Positions 32,183 through 40,794 of a DNA stretch of 40,794 nt are shown here, in pieces. Position numbers and translations under genes: made by a program. The stretch is from Byssochlamys sp. IMV 00236 (taxonomy: Eukaryota > Ascomycota > Eurotiomycetes > Eurotiales > Thermoascaceae). Each line of letters opens with the position of its first letter. The first letter of the stretch is position 1. Under the pieces are notes generated by a model. It saw nothing but the letters and a program-made list of their open reading frames with translations. It was not told the origin of the DNA and searched no databases. Location of the stretch: NCBI GenBank assembly GCA_001931875.2, contig MSJH02000217.1, positions 1 through 40,794 of the forward strand. The letters run 5' to 3'.

Positions 32183-33289
32183 ATGGAAACTGTCCAAACA
32201 GATGGCAACAATGACAACAACGACAACCAAGTGATGAAGCTCAGAATGGGCAGTTCATTTGGCGAGTTCACGCGACGCAAAAACTGGTCACAGAGCATAC
32301 TAGACGCCATTCGAGATGTTGTTCACGTACTGTCTTCTGATCTTCACATCCTTTATTGTTCTGATGCCTCGAGTGAAATTTTAGGATATAAGCCTGGCGA
32401 GATAGTTGGTCACCTTTTCACTGAATTTATTCATGTGGACAATGTTGATAATTTCGTTCGTAATTTCCGATTGGCACATGAAAAGATGAATATATTCAGA
32501 ATATGTTACAGATTTCTTCGCAAGGATGGCAAATATGCTACTCTAGAAACTCGAGGCCAGTTCTATAAGACGTCATTTTTCGGAAATGCGCGACGTATAC
32601 CAACTGAGGCTTCACAGTCGATTGATAGTATCCTTGATTTAAAAATGGAGAATGAAATGCTAAAAAGAAAGCTGGCAGCCCTTAAAAGGCAACGGCAAAG
32701 GAAGAAATCCTCTAGTGAAGAAAAAGATCTGTCTAATGCACAATCATTGGCAGAAGATGAAAGTGGCGAAGACTATTCTAATGATGAGATGGATATGCCT
32801 GCTCAATCATCACTTGTCTATGCTCAAGGTGTTAGTCCTTATCATAATATCTCAGATAGCTTGTCTTTGTTTACTGGATTACGATATGATCTGGGCGAGC
32901 GATCGATGGGCATTTCGATGGGACTGTGTAGCGGTGATCTAACAAACGTTAACGAGTCACCAACGAGTGTTCCATTTGTTGAGAATGCGGAAATACAAGA
33001 AGAGAATGATGAGCCCAGATCAAAAAAGGTAGCTAATGCCAAAAGGTAACATTGGGTTTCTTATTCTTTCCCTTGTAGCAAAAACGAATGAGTAATCGAT
33101 CAGAAGGGATAAAGATATGTACCAATTGTGATACGACTGAATCGCCTGAATGGAGAAAAGGTCCACTAGGACCAAAGACGTAAGCAATGTTTACATGTTA
33201 TTAATTCTTATGACTAATGAAACATCAGTTTATGTAATGCCTGTGGTTTAAGATGGTCCAAGAGAAAGAGACAAGGACATCAGGAATAA
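32183..33289 (+). CDS. wc-2: White collar-2-like PAS/GATA regulator
   Basis: Three exons (32183-33028, 33079-33179, 33229-33289) give 335 aa. Residues ~35-120 form one PAS domain ([52 protein letters not shown]). An acidic Ser/Glu-rich linker with a basic patch ([15 protein letters not shown]) follows. The C-terminus is a single GATA zinc finger, CTNC-x18-CNAC, with the [20 protein letters not shown] wording of WC-2 proteins, then a basic tail. There is no LOV cysteine motif (NCRFLQ), so this is the non-photoreceptor WC-2 partner that binds WC-1 and light-response GATA elements. Mucorales have several wc-2 paralogues (Phycomyces MadB is one); which paralogue this is cannot be told. It is shorter than the Neurospora protein. 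Confidence 0.9.
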
Positions 33290-33850
33290 AATTTTATTAA
33301 CTATTTAGAATTCTCTTTTTGCATAAAAAAAATAAACCAAGCATGGTTTTCGGCAATAGCATCAGAATATACCATCTGTTTTTAATATCCCTTTTTAACC
33401 CTAATTTCCTTTTCTGCATAAATCAAAATAAAAATTTGTTGTACAAAGTCAGCAATAAGCATGAAACTGTCTGTGTATGTCAATAGCAACTGATTACCAA
33501 AAATAATAGTTATCCGGAACGGAGCATCGGAATGCTGTAGTCAATGCAGAAAACCAAAAACTTGGTACTTGTCAATGGACTTTAAAGACTTTTCTATCAT
33601 GTTTCTTCCGTTCCTTTGGTAACAAGTGCATGATAGGCTAGACCCTTCCCTCGTACGATTTCTGCAAAAAAATAAAATAAATTAAATTCAGACATGTCTC
33701 AGCTTATGTGAGCTAATCAAATTGCAGAAAACAATGCAGAATATTTTCCCTGAAAAAAAAAAAATTGGATTACAGCGTCTCCGCTGATTGAATAAGCAAA
33801 CGTTTTCTTTTTATTGGTTCTGTAACGCGCGAAGGTTGCCGAGACATTGG
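33290..33850. other. Intergenic between WC-2 and the Cys-rich gene
   Basis: AT-rich with A runs. No gene seen. Confidence 0.6.
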
Positions 33851-33858
33851 TATAAATA
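33851..33858 (+). promoter_or_regulatory. TATA box of the 112-residue gene
   Basis: TATAAATA 60 nt upstream of the ATG at 33918. Confidence 0.55.
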
Positions 33859-33917
33859 AAAGGATAGTTTATCTTGAAAGAAGGGATCATTATTTTACTA
33901 CATCTTCTTTATTTAAT

Positions 33918-34256
33918 ATGCCATGTCGAGCAATGAGCTTCAGTAATGTTACCGCAGCCTCTTTTTCTATACCAGCTGCATGCAAGACTTTCCCTCAAGA
34001 TCCAGTGAAAAGCCCAAGTCAGATCACCAGAGATGGTGCCATTGCAACCGCTAATGCTATTATGAACACAACAGAAGGTACATCTGCATCACTTTGGAAA
34101 ACAGCCAAGATAACACCTCAAGTCGCTTCGCCCAGATCAAGCATGGGGCCAATTGATGACGATGTGAGTAGCAATTATTACTCCTTTTGTCCTGATTGTG
34201 GAGTTGATATCCTTGTATTCTCTTATGAAAGCTATTGTCCCATGTCAGATTGTTAA
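33918..34256 (+). CDS. Small protein with C-terminal Cys pairs (112 aa)
   Basis: A single-exon frame encodes 112 residues. Residues 1-85 are Ala/Ser/Thr/Pro-rich and probably disordered. The end, FCPDCGVDILVFSYESYCPMSDC, has two Cys pairs (C-x2-C and C-x4-C) that could hold one zinc ion in a ribbon-like knuckle. A TATA box and a short leader support transcription. No family recognised. It is convergent with threonine aldolase, 187 bp away. Confidence 0.55.
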   Translation: MPCRAMSFSNVTAASFSIPAACKTFPQDPVKSPSQITRDGAIATANAIMNTTEGTSASLWKTAKITPQVASPRSSMGPIDDDVSSNYYSFCPDCGVDILVFSYESYCPMSDC

Positions 34257-34296
34257 CTACTTATTTGTCTCCCCGCATTTGTATACTACCCTGTGC

Positions 34297-34321
34297 ATAT
34301 ATATATATATATATATATATA
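34297..34321. repeat. (AT)n microsatellite
   Basis: Twelve AT units in the 3' region between two convergent genes. Confidence 0.85.
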
Positions 34322-34443
34322 GATTTACATATTCATTTCCTACATCTATATACTCTCTTGTGCATACTGTATAGATGTATATATTATTCATTACATTGTT
34401 AATAAATTATATATATGCATAGAATAAATGGCATATTTTATTA

Positions 34444-35618
34444 TTAATTAGATTGCTGTTTCTTGATCAGCTCAGAAGTTACTTTAATAATGGTATCTAC
34501 TGTATCGCTTGGTACTTGATAATGCAACACAAGTCTTGTTTGATACCCTGAACTCTTTGGTATCAGCACATTCTGTTTAAAGAGCTCATCTGCTAACAGA
34601 TCAATCTTTACTCCAACAGTTGATGTGTCGATAAACACCATATTTGTCTCACAGGGAACAGTGATCTGAATGCCCATGGCTTCAAAGGAGGATGCCAGTC
34701 GACGCGCTAACTTGTGCGTCTCAGGCATAGTAGGTACTACGTTTTGAATACAATGATGGGCAGCGGCTGCTAGAAAACCTGCTTGTCTCCATCCGCCTCC
34801 CATCAACTTTCGTAAATGTCGTGCACGCGCCATGGTACTACTCGATCCTACCAGGACAGAGCCGATGGGTGCACCCACGCCTTTCGATAAGCAGACAGAG
34901 ACGGTATCAAAACACCGGCCGTATGACTTGAGTGGAATTCCAGTAGCTTGACTTGCGTTCCATAACCGAGCACCATCCAGATGCATCTTGAGATCATGCG
35001 ATTGACAAAATTGATGGATACGCTCAATCTCATCCAATGGCATGATAGTCCCATTCAATGTGTTCTCAAGCGACACGACTCTTGTTGTCGGTGAGTGAAG
35101 AGGGTCGGTCATTAAATTGTTCTCCATGTCTTCAACCGTCAGATGGTGACCATTTCTCGGCAGGATTGGTGACGGGCTTGCCTGGGAATGATAAGACATA
35201 CCTCCGCACTCATAATTGTAAATGTGTGATCGAGCGTCGCATATGACTGAATGTGGAGGCTGAGTTAAAAGCAGACGAAGACCAAGCTGGTTTGACATAC
35301 TTCCACTCACACAAAATACTGCTTCTTCATGCCCAAGTAAATCAGCGACGTATCGTTCAAGGTCATGAATGCTTTTGTCTTCCTATATTTATCTTAGTAA
35401 AATGCTATATTTATTGATCAACTTACAGCAAAGACGTCGTCTGCTCGACTGGCAGTCTTCATAATATCAAACATAGCATCTGTAGGTTGTGTTGTCGTGT
35501 CACTGCGTAAGTCGATTGCTTGGTGTTTTGTAAATTTTAACTGTAAATTTCCATAGCAACGATGAGAAATCGGCATGAAAGATCGTTTAGATATAAGCCG
35601 AGTAGCTATTGTCAGCAT
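34444..35618 (-). CDS. GLY1: L-threonine/L-allo-threonine aldolase
   Basis: This PLP enzyme cleaves threonine or allo-threonine to glycine and acetaldehyde. Two exons, complement(35427-35618) and complement(34444-35382), with a 44-nt intron give 376 aa. Motifs: IDLRSDTTTQPTDAMFDIM, DDVF|EDKSIHDLERYVADLLGHE, LENTLNGTIMPLDEI, MHLDGARLWNA with the PLP-binding Asp, and SVCLSKGVGAPIGS with the Schiff-base Lys. About 30 residues precede the catalytic domain and are basic and acid-free (MLTIATRLISKRSFMPISHR), suggesting mitochondrial import or dual targeting. L versus L-allo preference cannot be told from sequence. Confidence 0.93.
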
Positions 35619-36378
35619 TGGTGAAAGATTTAAAAGAAAAAAAAAAAGAGGGGGTCGTACAATAAAAGTTTGCTGAAAGTCTGGGGAAACAAAAAAAAGC
35701 TAATGTGACCAATCAGAGAGCTAGTTTCTAGAGCTTAGTAACGGGTCATTTTTATCTGTTAAATGTTAATTTTTAGATGAACCCTTTTTTGGGTTGAAGG
35801 GTAAAAAAAAAGTAAAGGAAGTGAATGAATAAAGTCATCAAAGAAGACAAAGGAAGTTGAATAGAACCATCCCTGAAGCTTCTAACCATAGTGGATACTT
35901 ATTGAGAGGTCAGCATCCAGTTTGGATTTGCATGACAATTGAATGTCTTATTGAACTTTACTGTCATATTGTCTATAGATTTGAATTTAGAAAACCTACA
36001 GATTGAGAGCCAGCAAGAGCTCTGATGCACGAGGTTGATAGGGCTGCAAACAATAAGTTTCAATAACTTTTATGCAAGGGATCAGAGAATAATTTTTCTT
36101 AAAAAGGGAACATAATAGTGTATTACAGTCAACTCGTGTCTTTGTAACTTTAGTTTATCAACGTGAATATGAACACTACAGATATAAGTATGAAATGTTT
36201 ATATACCTTATTGATAAATACATCACCAGTCATTTACTTGTACCCATAATCCCCCTTCCCCCCTTTTTTGATCGGCAATAAAGCTGTCGAAAGTCACATT
36301 TACTACGTCATTTGCTCTATTGGAAGCTTTTTTTTTCTTTCTCCTTTTCCATTTTTTTTTCTCTTTAACCAAATATAA
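35619..36378. other. Divergent promoter, threonine aldolase / coiled-coil gene
   Basis: About 760 bp with no gene seen. Ends in a strongly CT-rich leader (36315-36365) directly before the plus-strand ATG. Confidence 0.55.
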
Positions 36379-38136
36379 ATGTCTACACTTGCCTTTCAAC
36401 GTGAACTTGAACCTTGTTTAGCAAGGTTAGGCACAACACCAGAAGGTAATAAAGAAATGCTTTATAATACAACAAACCGAGATATATACTCATCTTTAAA
36501 GATCCCACTATACACCAGATAAACCTTCTTTTGTTAAAGAAGTGTATGCCATCGATGATATTGAAACACTTCGTCAACTGATTATAAAAAAGGAAAGAGA
36601 ACGACAGGCTATTGCTAATGACTTGGAAGTCGCTGCTCGTATCGGCTTAGTTATTTCAGAAACAAATGAAGCCATTCAACTAAAAGTAAAGCCAAAAAAG
36701 AGAAAAGGAGAGAAAATAGAAGAAATCACTAAGAAACCCTTTAAAGTTAGAACATCTCGAAAGGGAAAATAAGATGTTTCAGGAGGAATTACAACTAAGG
36801 CCAACTCTAAAAAAGGATGAAGGGCTAAGTGATGAAGAAGAACGACTCTTTTTACAACAAGAGCTTGACCAGGCAAGAAGAGAACTGACAAAGTTTAGAA
36901 AAGAAATGGACGGTCTATCTGCTCAGTTGAATGATATGGCGTCAGAAATGGTATATATAAAAAGAGTAACACTTGGTGCAGGTTTATTTATTATTTTGGT
37001 AGGTCGACTCACGTTCGAAAGTCAGCGTTTATGCAAAACGATTGGGTAATAAAGATATCAAATGCTGATCAACAGTATCTAAATAGATCTTACATAGCTG
37101 AGGTGGAGCAAAAATTAGCTGCAACCAGAGATGTGAATGCCAACCTACAGTCATTACTAGATAAAGCATTAACCTCACAAAAACAATCCAGTTCGAATAC
37201 ATCACATCTTGTCAAGAATATCCAAATAGACTTGGCAAGAGTAAGGTTTTTTTGTTTCTTTGTATTGCCCCCAATGTCAGGTCTATTTAATCTTCCAAGA
37301 TAGGTTATCCATGAAAATGAGCAATTAAGAGTTCGTATAGCAGAACTAGAGCAACAACAAGTGGAAAATGAAGAAAAGATTGCTGCCATGGTGATTCAGG
37401 CACAAGAGTATGCAGCAAGATTGGAACAGGCACAGAATACGATCCACAGTCTGAGTGAGCCGAAGCTATTAGAGGATGATGAACTCTTGAGTTTTCACAG
37501 TGGTTTTCATCCACTTTCTGTTTCTTCACATGAAGGAACTACTAAAGAGACCGAGATAACAAAGGTACTTTTTAAAGGAAGCAAAAAACTGTGTACGAAA
37601 GTTAATTGTTTTAGGGGCCTGTGTTTTCAGCAGAATTTAGACAAGAAATGCAAAAAGAAATCGAACGAAATTTGAACCTAAGAAATGAGATACGACACCG
37701 AATCATCACTGCTGATAATGCATACACAGATAAAAAGAAGTCTGGAGAAGGATTAAAATACTTGGTGTCAGAAAGAGAAAGCATAAGTGCAGCCAGTTTG
37801 TCAACAAGCACGAGTTCATCTACAAGTTCATCTATATTAAACGTCATGAAAAAAGATATATTGAATACCCACCATGAAGAAGATCAGCAACAACAACAAC
37901 AACAAGCAATGCCTAAAGCACCTGTTCTAAGGCCAGCTAGCTTCCTTACTGGATTTAGTGGATTTGGCTCAGAAGGACTGGGTATGGGAGGTAATTTTAT
38001 TACAAGAGGCATGCCGCCCCGTACCTTTACCAGTTCAGGCAGTAGAAATAACGAACCAAGCATATCCACACGATTTTTCCAACGACTTACTTCACGTCTG
38101 GAAGACTATGAAAAGAAGACAAACAATAATCATTAA
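36379..38136 (+). CDS. Coiled-coil protein with a CC1-box, dynein-adaptor-like
   Basis: Seven exons (36379-36445, 36519-36685, 36747-36950, 37003-37045, 37098-37240, 37304-37564, 37615-38136) give 468 aa. After a short N-terminus, residues ~35-65 read KKERERQAIANDLEVAARIG and then LVISETNEAIQLK. The D-x3-AA-x2-G pattern is the CC1 box by which animal adaptors of the TRAK, BICD and HAP1 type bind the dynein light intermediate chain. A nearly unbroken coiled coil follows to about residue 330, with a heptad break at FSAEFRQEMQKEIE. The tail is Ser-rich, has a Gln repeat (37886-37907), and a Gly/Phe block (FLTGFSGFGSEGLGMGGNF). All exon joints keep heptads in register. Cargo is unknown, and the adaptor role is inferred from the box alone. 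Confidence 0.75.
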
Positions 38137-38239
38137 ATAAAAAAAAAAAAAGTTTATTCTTGTTGTCGGCTTTGATAATTTAGTGGCATTATTTTTGGAA
38201 CCTTTTATTTCTTTATTCTTTTTTTAAATTCGCATAAAC

Positions 38240-40704
38240 ATGATGACGCCTCTCAGTGGAGAGGTTGATTCTGACTCCTCAACTTCTTCAAGCGAGGAAG
38301 AATGGGTCATAACCTCTGTAGATAAAAAACAAGTCAACAAGAAGAGCTCACCAAAATTAGTCTTGAACACTAGTTCAAAAACACATTCTTCAACATCATC
38401 CCTTTCCAACCTACAAAAGTCTTCTTCAAGCTCGGCCTGTTCAAGCAAAAATGATTCACCCATTATACATTCTGCACCTTTACAATACATTTCTAACAAC
38501 GAGATAAAGAATATATGCGTTCAAAGTGATGCTAAAGCGCTTATTAGTCAACTTGTATGTGTGTACAAGAGTGCAGATATCTTTTTGAAGATCAGAGATA
38601 TAGAAACACAATCCTCAATGACGTTCGAAATGAGACTTAAAGAACATATGGCACTTTGTGAAGATTCATGTGATTTTATTATTGTAAGTTGTTGTTGTTT
38701 TTTTTAAACAAGAAATAACTCCCCTTTTTTTATATTCAAGAACTGTTTAGAAGAACTCTCGGTCTATTTTTCAGAAAATCCAAAGATAAAAGAACTTACA
38801 CCCAAATTTCGGCGATTGCTGACCGAGGTACTGTGTAAAGGTCTTTACTATTTCTTGGAAACGCCTATCCATGAACGACAAACCAACATTGACAATGGGC
38901 CTGATCTGATCTCATTTGACGATGATGAAGTGGTTGTGCCTGCTCAGACGACACAAGGAGAGATGGATCTGATCTCTTTTGATGAACCTGAAATGCTTAT
39001 ACCAGTAGATCATGCAGACTTTGAGGATGACGATGACTATGATAGTTCAGATGACGAAGAAATTCCTGTCATCAATCTGTCCTCTCCTATCGATAAATAT
39101 GTCATCTTACCCAAACATCAAAACAAACTAGTTGACAAGATTGACACGATCCCTTCACCGGTCATCGTTTACTATGCAATAGACGCTTTTAAGCTGCAAG
39201 ATGTTATCGCTTGCGGTTGTCCACGTGAAGAGGATGGTGTCAGATTGGTCCGCAAATTAATAAAATATGGGTATTTTAATGAAGCCATTACGGCCATCAA
39301 GAAATTAGACCTCTTTCCTCGTTTTGACATCCCAGCTATAGCTACCGACCTGTTCACGTCAGGACAAGGCATGCTTCTGCCGACGCTTGTCAGCCAACGG
39401 CCGATCTTGCAGCGAGAATTACTTGACTTTATTGACAAGCAGCTGAGATTCAGTTTCGCGGGATCACTAGGGATTGTGGCACCCGAACGACTGAGCAATG
39501 TTGACGAGGTACAACAGTTATCAAGATTGAAAGAACGCAAGTTTCAAAAAGACCTTGTGACATGTGGAACAAAAGTGGCTCAGGAACTCAAGATTGGCAT
39601 TGAGGAGTATTATTTCATTCATTTGTCGCAGCGATACGCGTGTCTTCGATGGATCCTTGCTCAACGCGCTATTCAACAAATGGAAGATCAAGACTTGTCA
39701 ATTGAAAAGAGCAGCAACTACAACGGGCTGATTGACTATGTGTGCGAAAATGATCCGGCATTGACTAAATTGACAATCAAGGAACTGACGGATATGGGGG
39801 ATACCAAGTCAGCGGCCTATTTTGCTACCTGTTATAAAGAGGAAGCATTTTACTGCAAGTACAATGCATTGCCTCTGAGTGAACGGTCAGTGGGTATCGT
39901 CAAGGGTGAGCAATTGTCTCGTCATTGGACTTCTCTTCCGCCGAAAAAGCCAAGTAATCCAAATAAATTACCTTATTACGAGCTTCCTCCACATGCGGTC
40001 ACCGTGATGGTTGATTCAGAAAAGACGTTGATGTTTATGAAGGATATCTTGTCACAATCGCACAGATGCGGTATTGATACGGAATGGGTACCTGCATTTG
40101 CTAAGCAAGGATCACCTGGAAAGACTGCCTTGATGCAGATTGCTTCCGACATTAAAGGCTATATATTCTTAGTTGACCTCAAGACAATCTTTGCTTCTGA
40201 CAATAAACTGCTTTATCGGTGGATTGAGAAAATCTTGCAATTCTTATTTGAGGACGAAGAAATTTTGAAAATAGGTAAAGAAAAGAAAAGTTAAAAAAGA
40301 TCACACTATTTACATCAGTGTAGCCTTTGACTTCTCTGGCGATTTTGATCTATTAAAACAAGCTATACCTTCTTCACGCCGCTGGGACGTGGTCAGATTA
40401 TTTGACCTCAAGTCACTTCCTCCACCTAATTCAGATAAACCCGTCACGGGTGGTCTAGCAGGTGTTGTTGCCACCTATTTGGGATACACTCTCAACAAGA
40501 GACAACAGATCAGCAATTGGGAAAAGCGACCGTTGACAGAAGCTCAAGTGACTTATGCAGGTAATATGACATATTTATAATCTATATCCCTTCACTCATC
40601 TTTTTCCTATAGCTTGCGATGCTTACTGTTTGTTACATATATACGAAACTCTGTGTAAATTGAATCACTCTTTTATTAGGAAATCGTCTTCTTTGGCAAG
40701 ATAG
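38240..40704 (+). CDS. MUT-7/EXD3-type 3'-5' exonuclease
   Basis: Four exons (38240-38683, 38741-40274, 40324-40560, 40613-40704) encode 768 aa. Residues ~1-240 are disordered, Ser- and then Asp/Glu-rich, with two ISFD-type acidic repeats (DLISFDDDEV, DLISFDEPEM). A helical region (residues ~260-540, LVRKLIKYGYFNEAITAIKKL) resembles the N-terminal part of MUT-7/EXD3. The C-terminal DEDD exonuclease domain has ExoI GIDTEWVPAF (Asp and Glu), ExoII in KIAFDFSGDFDLL, and ExoIII AQVTYAACDAYCLL (Tyr-x3-Asp), so all four acidic residues appear present. MUT-7 trims RNA in small-RNA pathways in C. elegans; a role in fungal RNA silencing is inference. The acceptor at 40323 (TGTAG) is used because the nearer CAG would hit a stop or shift frame. 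Confidence 0.85.
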
Positions 40705-40794
40705 GATATGAAATATGATACCAACTATAACAAAAATAACAATGATATAATTTAACTTATATTCTCTCTTTATCATTACTTCCTCCTTTTTTTT
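40705..40794. other. 3' flank ending in T run at window edge
   Basis: AT-rich 3' flank of the exonuclease gene. It ends in a poly-T run like the other end of the window. Confidence 0.6.

Noticed and set aside
1..40794. tRNA genes, rRNA and CRISPR arrays
   Set aside because: I looked for T-loop (GGTTCGA) plus acceptor pairing and for regularly spaced repeats. None was convincing.
1..40794. Biosynthetic or defence gene cluster
   Set aside because: Neighbouring genes have unrelated housekeeping roles and separate promoters. No backbone synthase or island-like composition is seen.

Overview
The window reads as a piece of a Mucoromycota (most likely Mucorales) nuclear genome. It is AT-rich. Genes are split by about 59 short introns, mostly 44-75 nt with GTAAGT-like donors and pyrimidine-poor acceptors. 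It carries early-diverging-fungal signatures: a WC-2-type PAS/GATA protein, a septin, a DMC1 recombinase, a Fanzor relic and a WRKY-like protein. Both ends are homopolymer T runs, so it is probably a whole assembly contig. I worked out splicing by hand from reading frame, splice sites and conserved protein motifs. All multi-exon models given close in frame.

Left part (1-9.7 kb): 3' end of COQ5 (+), a secreted GH36 alpha-galactosidase (-), a gene-poor stretch with a frameshifted gene relic, a tiny Ecl1-like zinc protein (+) facing a tiny C2HC finger protein (-), a mitochondrial malic enzyme (+) and a Rax1-like RGS/membrane protein (-). From 9.7 to 12.4 kb there is no convincing gene, but there is a perfect 98-bp inverted repeat pair.

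Middle (12.4-20.3 kb, gene dense): an MFSD1-like transporter (-), the ER fatty-acid-elongation dehydratase PHS1 (+) ending 31 bp from DMC1 (-), two very small candidate genes, a Cdc12-like septin (+) and a vacuolar PQ-loop transporter (-). From 20.3 to 23.4 kb the DNA is gene-poor and holds a decayed Fanzor (eukaryotic TnpB-like) nuclease.

Right part (23.4-40.7 kb): CipC-like stress protein (+) whose start codon is split by an intron; a 12-exon Dcr2-like metallophosphoesterase (-) that has lost three metal ligands; a WRKY-like zinc protein (+); WC-2 (+); a small Cys-rich protein (+); threonine aldolase (-); a coiled-coil protein with a dynein-adaptor-type CC1 box (+); and a MUT-7/EXD3-type 3'-5' exonuclease (+).

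The genes do not form an operon or a biosynthetic cluster. This is an ordinary fungal housekeeping/regulatory neighbourhood. The unusual material is in gene architecture (AT|G split start, 8-nt microexon, GC-AG intron), in an apparent pseudoenzyme, and in mobile-element remains.
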